Assembly (NCBI GenBank): GCA_027491555.1
Contig: JAOZGN010000022.1
Coordinates: 1 to 10,858 of the forward strand
DNA: 10,858 nt
Source of the DNA: Thermoproteota archaeon
GTDB taxonomy: Archaea; Thermoproteota; Korarchaeia; Korarchaeales; Korarchaeaceae
Direction of reading: 5' to 3'
Under the pieces are notes generated by a model, which had not been told where the DNA came from, ran no database searches, and saw nothing but the letters and a program-made list of their open reading frames with translations. Made by a program: the position numbers and the translations under genes. Of the stretch, positions 6,589 through 10,858 are shown in pieces (positions within the stretch are counted from its first letter, which is position 1; every line of letters begins with the position of its first letter).

Positions 6589-6849
6589 CTACTTCCTCCT
6601 GGACAGGAGATACTCGAGGGCGAGCCTCTCGACCCTCTTCTCGAACTCCTCATCGCCCTCCAAGGACTTAAACTCATCCTCGGACACTCCCTCGGGAATG
6701 TAGATCCTTATCTTGATGAAGGGCCTAACCGCGTAGTCGACCTGATCTCTTATCCTGGCGTACTCGTCCATTGCAACCTCGCTCGCCCTCTTAGGGGGTT
6801 TCCTGTCCAGGTCCCTCTCCTCCGGCTCTGGCTCGTTCGCCGGAACCAC
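6589..6849 (-). CDS. Small soluble protein of 86 residues, cotranscribed with the permease
   Basis: I do not recognise the family. The chain is highly charged: an acidic/basic N-terminal third (ANEPEPEERDLDRKPPKR), then a probable beta-alpha region (DYAVRPFIKIRIYIPEGV, 38-55, followed by SEDEFKSLEGDEEFEKRVER, 56-75). The end is basic (LLSRRK). The open frame reaches to 7014, but that part overlaps the start of ahcY and is only its mirror. I chose GTG 6849 because a TATA-like CTTTATCA on the minus strand (6873-6880) lies 28 nt before it. ATG 6771, giving about 60 residues, is the alternative. It precedes the permease by 3 nt, so it may be a soluble partner or regulator of that transporter. This is inference from gene order. 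Confidence 0.65.
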   Translation of the reverse strand: MVPANEPEPEERDLDRKPPKRASEVAMDEYARIRDQVDYAVRPFIKIRIYIPEGVSEDEFKSLEGDEEFEKRVERLALEYLLSRRK

Positions 6850-6872
6850 CCAGGGATGCTCAAGCGCTGAAC

Positions 6873-6880
6873 GTGATAAA
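6873..6880 (-). promoter_or_regulatory. TATA-like box for the small-protein/permease operon
   Basis: The minus strand reads CTTTATCA, centred about 28 nt before GTG 6849. It lies back to back with the promoter of ahcY; the centres are about 30 bp apart. It supports GTG 6849 as the operon's first codon, probably leaderless. Confidence 0.5.
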
Positions 6881-6900
6881 GGGTTCTCGGCCCTCGCGGA

Positions 6901-6911
6901 AAAGTAGTAAT
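6901..6911 (+). promoter_or_regulatory. TATA-like box for ahcY
   Basis: AAAGTAGTAAT, preceded by a purine-rich GGA that could act as a BRE, is centred about 29 nt before the ATG at 6935. No Shine-Dalgarno sequence precedes that ATG, so a leaderless transcript is likely. The match to the TATA consensus is weak. Confidence 0.35.
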
Positions 6912-6934
6912 CGATCCCTTGCCAAGCGATACCG

Positions 6935-8188
6935 ATGGATACGAGGTATAGGGTCAGGGATATCTCCCTCGCTCCCTCGGGGGCGGAGAAGATCAAGTGG
7001 GTCTCCAGGTTCATGCCCGTGCTACGCGAGATTGGGAGGAGGTTTAGAGAGGAGAGGCCCCTTCAGGGACTGAAGGTCGCCGCATGTCTCCACGTAGAGA
7101 TGAAGACGGCCTACTTGGCCCTGACTCTGCGGGAGGCCGGCGCTGAGGTGAGTCTAGCCGCGAGCAACCCGCTCACCACGCAGGACGACGTTGCCGCCGC
7201 CTTGGCGGAGAAGGGGGTGAGGATTTTCGCTTGGAGGGGGGAGACGGAGGAGGAGTACTTCGAGAACATAGACAGGGCCCTCGACATAGGCCCCAACGTA
7301 GTGATAGACGACGGGGCCGACATGATAACTCGCTTACACTCCCACAGGGCTGATCTGCTGGACGGGGTGATAGGCGCGACGGAGGAAACCACCACAGGCG
7401 TGGTCAGGCTCAGGGCGATGGAGAAAGAGGGGGCCCTGAAGATCCCCGTTATAGCGGTGAACGACGCCCTCTGCAAGTACCTCTTCGACAACAGGTACGG
7501 AACGGGACAGTCGACGTGGGACGGCATCATGAGGGCTACCAACCTTCTGATCGCGGGCAAGAGTGTGGTCGTGGCTGGCTATGGCTGGGTGGGCAGGGGT
7601 ATCGCGATGAGGGCCCGTGGCCTCGGTGCCAGGGTGATAGTCACGGAGGTGGATCCGATAAGGGCCCTGGAGGCCGTGATGGACGGGTTTGAAGTCATGC
7701 CCATGTCCGAGGCCGCCAGGGTGGGGGACATCTTCGTGACCGCCACCGGCGACGTGAGCGTGATCAGGGCTGATCACTTTCGCGTCATGAAGGACGGCGC
7801 GATTCTAGCGAACGCCGGACACTTCAACGTGGAGGTGTCGGTCGAGGACCTAGAATCCACGGCGGTTTTCAAGAGGCAGGTCAGGCCGTGCGTGACGGAG
7901 TACGAGATGCCGGACGGCAGGAGGCTCTACCTGCTAGGAGAGGGGAGGCTCGTCAACCTGGTCTGCGCCGACGGGCACCCCGCGGAGATAATGGACATGA
8001 GCTTCTCCCTCCAGGCTCTCGCGGCGGAGTATCTCGCCAAGAAGGACAGGGAGTTGAGCCCCGGCGTGCACCTCCTGCCGAGGGAGATTGACGAGAGGGT
8101 TGCCAGGATTAAGCTGGAATCAATGGGCATTCAGATAGATAGACTGACTGAGGAGCAGAGGAGATACATCAAGAGCTGGAAGCTATGA
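6935..8188 (+). CDS. ahcY: Adenosylhomocysteinase (S-adenosyl-L-homocysteine hydrolase)
   Basis: This cytoplasmic enzyme splits S-adenosylhomocysteine, the product of SAM-dependent methylation, into homocysteine and adenosine. All hallmark segments appear in order: CLHVEMKTA with the active-site His (about 53), DDGADM (125-130), the EETTTG loop (150-155), [19 protein letters not shown] (175-193) with Lys181, Asp185 and Asn186, the NAD-binding [10 protein letters not shown] (215-224) with TEVDP (237-241), ANAGHF (292-297) and [11 protein letters not shown] (347-357). Length 417 and the end YIKSWKL fit the shorter archaeal/Thermotoga type, which lacks the Lys/Tyr-ending tail of bacterial and animal enzymes. 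The Cys that follows Tyr-Gly in the animal enzyme is Thr190 here (NRYGTGQS); as I recall this is typical of the short type, so it is not a defect. It stands alone, divergent from the permease operon. Some methanogen homologues prefer inosyl-homocysteine; that cannot be judged here. Confidence 0.97.
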   Translation: MDTRYRVRDISLAPSGAEKIKWVSRFMPVLREIGRRFREERPLQGLKVAACLHVEMKTAYLALTLREAGAEVSLAASNPLTTQDDVAAALAEKGVRIFAWRGETEEEYFENIDRALDIGPNVVIDDGADMITRLHSHRADLLDGVIGATEETTTGVVRLRAMEKEGALKIPVIAVNDALCKYLFDNRYGTGQSTWDGIMRATNLLIAGKSVVVAGYGWVGRGIAMRARGLGARVIVTEVDPIRALEAVMDGFEVMPMSEAARVGDIFVTATGDVSVIRADHFRVMKDGAILANAGHFNVEVSVEDLESTAVFKRQVRPCVTEYEMPDGRRLYLLGEGRLVNLVCADGHPAEIMDMSFSLQALAAEYLAKKDRELSPGVHLLPREIDERVARIKLESMGIQIDRLTEEQRRYIKSWKL

Positions 8189-8235
8189 ACCCTTCCTACC
8201 TGTTTCGCGTCGTTCCAACCCGTTTCAATGGAGTT

Positions 8236-8276
8236 CGTTATGTTCTCCCGTTGGCCGGGGGGAGTCGGGTGGTGAT
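8236..8276 (+). promoter_or_regulatory. Promoter and Shine-Dalgarno site of the helical-repeat protein gene
   Basis: A TATA-like CGTTATGTT (8236-8244) predicts a start near 8266. GGTGAT (8271-8276), a perfect match to the archaeal 16S anti-Shine-Dalgarno end, lies 3 nt before the ATG at 8280. The Shine-Dalgarno match is good; the TATA match is only fair. Confidence 0.45.
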
Positions 8277-8279
8277 GCG

Positions 8280-9176
8280 ATGACCGTGAGCATGAGAGCC
8301 GTCATGGCGCTCGCCCTCGTTGCGCTTGCGGCTGGCGGCACCTTCATGACCCTCGTCTCGGCCGATCCCTCTCCATCCGGCAGGGTGATCTCCAAGATAC
8401 TGAAGGAGTACGCCAGACTTAGGTCCTATGCCCTCAACAGGGCAGGGGAACTCCGCGAGGAGGGCAAGGTCGAAGAGGCCCAAGTGATAGAGTCTGCAGT
8501 TCAAGAGGCGGACTCGCTGATTGAGGAGGCACGCGAAGCTTACCAGGCTGGCGACCTTCAGTTCGCCGGGCAGAAGTTGAGGGAGGCGTTCAGCGCAATA
8601 ATGGAGGCCCTCAAGGGGACCGGCGAGGCGCCCGGCGTCTCCATAGCCAGGCGGGTGGCCGCCGGGATAGAAAGGAACAGGAGGCTGCTAAGGAGGCTGT
8701 CAATTGCGGTCGGCAGGCTTGAGAAGCTTGGGGTGAATGTGACCGACCTCAGGTCGGTGCTTGCAGCCGCCTCATCTCTTCTGGATGAGGCTCAGTCTCT
8801 GCTGGAAGAGGGTCGCCCAGTCGCGGCCGCCCAGAAGCTGGCTGAGGCTCACAAGATCCTCGTCAGGGTCGTTGAGAAGATCAGGGAGATTGTCGCGCGG
8901 ACAGGTAACGTGAACGTGACCGAGAGAGCCGAGAAGATCGTGGAGCTGGTTGAGAGGACCATGTCCAGACTAGAGGAGGCCGAGCAGAGGCTTGCCCAGG
9001 CTAACAGGACAGACGCCGCCGCGCGGGTCGCCCAGGTCCGGGTGCGCCTAGGAGAGCTTCTCTCACAGTTCAAGAGCCAGGTTCAGGCCGGAGACGAAGA
9101 AGGGGCCAGGCAGACTCTCCGCCAGATGACGCACATCCTGAGGGCCATAGCGCGTTACCTGAGGAGGGGCGGCTGA
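8280..9176 (+). CDS. Secreted all-helical protein with three internal repeats
   Basis: The 298-residue product begins with a signal peptide (hydrophobic core about residues 6-25, likely cut after VSA at 28). The mature part is nearly all helix and rich in Ala, Glu, Arg and Leu. Three copies of a 70-75-residue unit cover about 42-113, 133-205 and 225-297. The same segment recurs in each: GDLQFAGQKLREAFSAI (91-107), GRPVAAAQKLAEAHKIL (178-194) and GDEEGARQTLRQMTHIL (271-287). Each is preceded by a helix of the type LLDEAQSLLEEG, and the pattern suggests repeated helical hairpins or bundles. Asn-Val-Thr and Asn-Arg-Thr sites (153, 212, 242) could be N-glycosylated outside the cell. No catalytic motif is seen. 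It may be a spacer, surface or binding protein. It lies just upstream of another exported protein but is separated from it by a terminator. Exported helical-repeat proteins of this style occur in many archaea, so the function remains open. Confidence 0.88.
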   Translation: MTVSMRAVMALALVALAAGGTFMTLVSADPSPSGRVISKILKEYARLRSYALNRAGELREEGKVEEAQVIESAVQEADSLIEEAREAYQAGDLQFAGQKLREAFSAIMEALKGTGEAPGVSIARRVAAGIERNRRLLRRLSIAVGRLEKLGVNVTDLRSVLAAASSLLDEAQSLLEEGRPVAAAQKLAEAHKILVRVVEKIREIVARTGNVNVTERAEKIVELVERTMSRLEEAEQRLAQANRTDAAARVAQVRVRLGELLSQFKSQVQAGDEEGARQTLRQMTHILRAIARYLRRGG

Positions 9177-9183
9177 GCGAACT

Positions 9184-9217
9184 AAGTGGGTGGGCTGGCC
9201 CGTCCCCCCACTTTTTT
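9184..9217 (+). terminator. Hairpin plus T6 terminator
   Basis: AAGTGGG (9184-9190) pairs with CCCACTT (9207-9213). The stem continues through one mismatch to about 12 pairs around a short loop, and six T (9212-9217) end it. It follows the stop of the helical-repeat gene by 7 nt and looks like a bacterial-style intrinsic terminator, or a strong oligo-T archaeal one. Confidence 0.65.
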
Positions 9218-9236
9218 GGGTTCAAAATTCGAACCC
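9218..9236. repeat. Short palindrome GGGTTC-7 nt-GAACCC
   Basis: Two 6-bp arms (9218-9223, 9231-9236) surround AAAATTC. It lies directly between the terminator and the TATA box of the next gene, where a repressor or activator could bind. Its likeness to a tRNA T-arm is noted and rejected elsewhere. Confidence 0.4.
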
Positions 9237-9241
9237 GGCTC

Positions 9242-9286
9242 CTTTTATCACGTCCCGACGGGACGGTGCACTGGCCTTAGGAGGTG
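9242..9286 (+). promoter_or_regulatory. TATA box and Shine-Dalgarno site fixing the TTG start at 9294
   Basis: CTTTTATC (9242-9249) predicts transcription from about 9271. AGGAGGTG (9279-9286) is a near-perfect Shine-Dalgarno site 7 nt before TTG 9294. Upstream in-frame codons from 9186 lie inside the terminator and before the TATA box, so they cannot be translated from this promoter. Confidence 0.65.
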
Positions 9287-9293
9287 CAAGTTC

Positions 9294-10124
9294 TTGGAAA
9301 AGACGTATCTTGCCCTTATTGCCGCGGTGGTGATCATCGCCGCGGCGGCCGCGCTGCTGGTTCCCACCGGTGATCACGGGACGGCCCCCGAGAAAACAAC
9401 TCCGGCGCCCACAACCACACAGCACACCGCGGCCCCCCCACCCACTTCCCACCCGCCTGAGACCACGGCTGCTCCAACCACGAATCCGCCTGAGACCACG
9501 CAACCGCCGGAGACTCAGCGGCCAGACGTCAGACTGGCTCAGGAGGGTACGCTGTGTGATCTCGTGGAGGTGGTCCACCGAAGGGGCTGGAGGTACGAGG
9601 ACTCTAACGGGACCTGGCTGGAGGTCTCATACTCGGTTGAAGGCCGGGAGAACGTGGGGGGCGTTCAGGCCCTTAAGATCGGGATAACGGGCCGGGGCAG
9701 CGACGTTGAGGAACAGACGGGGTATTTCTGGCTGGACACTACCGCCTGCAAGATCGTTCAGCTGCAGATGCCCGACGGAACCGTTCTGACGGGGCCGCTC
9801 GCGGAGCAGGCTGGCACTGCAATGCTCAACTCCGCCCTGTTCCCCGTTCTGTCTACGGAGGGGATAGCTGCGGAGGTGGTGTCTGCCGAGCGGGCAGGGT
9901 GGCAGGTCTCTTGGAGCGATCTGGGTACCAAGAGCGTGGGTGGCAGGAGCATGCACGTCTGGAGGTTCGTGGCGGTCCCGCTTCCCGGCAACCAGGACTA
10001 CGGCAAGGTCTCAAAGGTGACGGTCGATGTGGGAGACCTCGGAGGGGGCCTCTGGATGGTGGTCTACGCCAAGACGGAATATCCAGGCGGAGGGTGGGCC
10101 CTGCTCAAGGTCACAGAGCTGTGA
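9294..10124 (+). CDS. Membrane-anchored or secreted protein with Pro/Thr-rich stalk
   Basis: From TTG 9294 the product has 276 residues. A hydrophobic helix (about 5-24) is a signal anchor or signal peptide. Residues 32-77 form a low-complexity stalk rich in Pro, Thr and Ala with repeated PPETT-type units, typical of O-glycosylated surface linkers. The rest (about 80-276) looks like one beta-rich domain with just two Cys (88 and 152) that could form a disulfide; phrases such as YFWLDTTACKIVQLQMPDG (144-162) read as successive strands. No catalytic motif or known family is recognised. The start rests on a strong Shine-Dalgarno site and TATA box; the frame is open back to 9186, but that stretch overlaps the preceding terminator. 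The architecture suggests a domain held off the membrane to bind or sense something outside. A hairpin terminator follows at 10152. Confidence 0.87.
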   Translation: MEKTYLALIAAVVIIAAAAALLVPTGDHGTAPEKTTPAPTTTQHTAAPPPTSHPPETTAAPTTNPPETTQPPETQRPDVRLAQEGTLCDLVEVVHRRGWRYEDSNGTWLEVSYSVEGRENVGGVQALKIGITGRGSDVEEQTGYFWLDTTACKIVQLQMPDGTVLTGPLAEQAGTAMLNSALFPVLSTEGIAAEVVSAERAGWQVSWSDLGTKSVGGRSMHVWRFVAVPLPGNQDYGKVSKVTVDVGDLGGGLWMVVYAKTEYPGGGWALLKVTEL

Positions 10125-10133
10125 CTATATACA
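10125..10133 (+). promoter_or_regulatory. Isolated TATA-like CTATATACA
   Basis: An excellent TATA-like sequence lies right after the stop codon at 10124. The predicted start near 10155 falls within the terminator hairpin, so no obvious transcript exists except a very short one, or a distal nuo transcript reading past the hairpin. Its role is unclear. Confidence 0.25.
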
Positions 10134-10151
10134 AACGATCACTTTCTGCGT

Positions 10152-10186
10152 TGGGGCCTGAAAGCTCTCTAAGGGCCCCCATTTTT
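10152..10186 (+). terminator. Hairpin plus T5 terminator after the stalk protein gene
   Basis: TGGGGCC (10152-10158) pairs with the GGCCCC and A of 10174-10181, leaving one bulged C, around a 15-nt loop. T5 (10182-10186) and further T follow. It separates the stalk-protein gene from the nuo operon. Confidence 0.6.
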
Positions 10187-10288
10187 ATTTGCAGCAGACG
10201 AAGCTACTCATTTTCCTAAATTCCGGTTTTCACCGCTCTTTTCTCAAAAATGGGACTGCAGCCAGGCTTTCCTATTCTGATGTTAAAA

Positions 10289-10297
10289 TGTTTTATA
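10289..10297 (+). promoter_or_regulatory. TATA box of the nuo operon
   Basis: TGTTTTATA is centred about 35 nt before ATG 10328 and predicts a start near 10320, giving a leader of about 8 nt with no Shine-Dalgarno site. The preceding stretch 10205-10249 is pyrimidine-rich with several short T runs. The TATA box supports ATG 10328 rather than the earlier in-frame ATG at 10250. Confidence 0.55.
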
Positions 10298-10327
10298 GTT
10301 GACCGGAAGCGGAAGCCGGGACTGGCC

Positions 10328-10714
10328 ATGCCTCCAATACCGACGGGCCCGACCGCCGTCTTGACATTCATAGTAGCTCTTCTAGCCGGAGTCGGTATCG
10401 GGGTTGTTGGGTACGTTCTTGGGAAGCTGCTGGCTCCCACGAGGGAACTCCCCAAGAAGAAGCTGAGGTACGAGTGCGGAAACCCGCCCAGGGGAAGGGC
10501 AAGGGGCATATTCACCATGCAGTACTACCCGTACCTCATAGTCTTCCTGACGGTGGAGCCGGTGGCCATCTACGGCTTCTTGGTGGCCCTGGCGGCTCAC
10601 ACCCGCACCGTCGCTGTGGCCGGAATCTTGGGCGTCATGATCCTGATGCTCATCCCGCCCCTAATATTCGGTCTGAGGCTTGCCGGGAGGATTGAGCTAT
10701 GGTCTGTGGAATAA
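10328..10714 (+). CDS. nuoA: NADH-quinone oxidoreductase subunit A-like (NuoA/FpoA)
   Basis: The 128-residue product is the small three-helix membrane subunit A of respiratory complex I and its archaeal relatives. TM helices fall at about 9-32, 66-90 and 95-118. The family signature between helices 1 and 2 is clear: RYECGNPPRGRARGIFTMQYY (47-67) holds the conserved Glu-Cys-Gly and the Phe-X-Met-X-Tyr-Tyr. In helix 2 the usual Phe-Asp-Val-Glu motif reads LTVEP here: the Glu (77) is kept but the Asp is Thr. NuoA helps form the loop at the junction of quinone site and membrane arm. Start ATG 10328 was chosen because the TATA box lies inside the longer frame that would begin at 10250. The nuoB start overlaps its last 16 nt, so the two are translationally coupled. 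Whether electrons come from NADH, F420H2 or ferredoxin cannot be told from this subunit. Confidence 0.92.
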   Translation: MPPIPTGPTAVLTFIVALLAGVGIGVVGYVLGKLLAPTRELPKKKLRYECGNPPRGRARGIFTMQYYPYLIVFLTVEPVAIYGFLVALAAHTRTVAVAGILGVMILMLIPPLIFGLRLAGRIELWSVE

Positions 10715-10858
10715 GCGGGTCCATGTGGGTAGGAGACCTCGAGAGGACCGCCAGGAAGGCGGCCAGGTGGCTCGTGGAGAGGACGCCCATCCGCTCACTT
10801 CGGGACTGGGGGATCGCATTCTCTCTGTGGCCCGTCCACTTCACCACCGCATGCTGCG
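10699..10858 (+). CDS. nuoB: NADH-quinone oxidoreductase subunit B-like (NuoB/FpoB), 5' part
   Basis: The frame from ATG 10699 is open to the window edge (53 residues). It ends in SLWPVHFTTACC, the N-terminal motif of the NuoB/FpoB/hydrogenase-small-subunit family, in which the paired Cys bind the N2 iron-sulfur cluster at the quinone site. An N-terminal amphipathic helix (DLERTARKAARWLVERTP) precedes it. The start overlaps nuoA by 16 nt; ATG 10723 is an alternative with the motif intact. The rest of the gene, and probably more nuo/fpo genes, lie to the right. Cys spacing beyond the first pair cannot be checked here. Confidence 0.9.
   Translation, partial: MVCGISGSMWVGDLERTARKAARWLVERTPIRSLRDWGIAFSLWPVHFTTACC

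Noticed and set aside
5962..6870. Plus-strand open frame of 302 codons
   Set aside because: It lies antisense to the permease and small-protein genes and is full of Gly/Glu/His/Pro/Gln without any fold signature, while the opposite strand has clear permease motifs.
6850..7014. Extension of the 86-residue protein to ATG 7014
   Set aside because: It would overlap the first 80 bases of ahcY and place the likely TATA box inside the coding sequence.
8189..8279. Possible CRISPR-like or repeat fragment around GTTTC-type words between ahcY and the next gene
   Set aside because: The similar words (GTTTC at two places) are short and not part of a regular repeat-spacer array.
9218..9240. tRNA T-arm-like GGGTTC-AAAATTC-GAACCC
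   Set aside because: No acceptor, D or anticodon arm is found upstream, where a terminator lies instead; the likeness is limited to one small palindrome.
10250..10327. Longer NuoA start at ATG 10250
   Set aside because: The segment contains the nuo TATA box and encodes a non-conserved, basic stretch before the normal NuoA N-terminus.

Overview
The window looks like chromosomal DNA of a high-GC, probably thermophilic archaeon. The clues are archaeal TATA-like boxes 25-30 nt before many start codons (short-leader or leaderless mRNAs), GTG and TTG starts, GGTGAT-type Shine-Dalgarno sites, oligo-T terminators, heavy use of AGG/AGA (Arg) and ATA (Ile) codons, an archaeal-type S-adenosylhomocysteine hydrolase and a nuoA-nuoB pair opening a complex-I-like operon. 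A TACK-type lineage (Korarchaeota-like or a relative) is a guess from overall feel only; no marker gene here settles the taxonomy.

Layout, left to right. (1) 1-1277, minus strand: a secreted GEVED-domain protein with a long Ala-rich helical tail that runs off the left edge. Its reading frame is broken twice, at two G6 runs whose shifts cancel. (2) 1278-1501: a divergent intergenic region with nested inverted repeats. (3) 1502-2779, plus: an unrecognised membrane-anchored protein. (4) 2818-3339, minus: a stand-alone ChrB C-terminal (chromate-resistance) domain protein, divergent from (5) 3404-4657, plus: an MFS transporter. A 12-bp perfect inverted repeat lies between them and overlaps the MFS start. 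(6) 4654-5277, plus: a small four-helix membrane protein with its own TATA box inside the end of the MFS gene. (7) 5293-6585 and 6589-6849, minus: an ArsB/NhaD-superfamily permease preceded by an 86-residue soluble protein, as a two-gene operon. (8) 6935-8188, plus: adenosylhomocysteinase. (9) 8280-9176 and 9294-10124, plus: two exported proteins, one of three internal helical repeats and one with a Pro/Thr-rich stalk. (10) 10328-10714 and 10699-end, plus: NuoA and the start of NuoB.

How the parts may work together. Four products (GEVED protein, 425-residue anchored protein, helical-repeat protein, Pro/Thr-stalk protein) carry an export signal or a single membrane anchor and probably act at the envelope. 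The ChrB-C/MFS pair and the ArsB-like permease suggest oxyanion or metal-ion handling. AhcY recycles the by-product of methylation. The nuo genes begin a respiratory complex. I see no rRNA, tRNA, CRISPR array, transposase or phage gene, and nothing that is clearly a new multi-gene system. The strongest unexplained signals are the paired compensating frameshifts, the nested inverted repeats at 1355-1453 and the operator-like repeat at 3376-3412.
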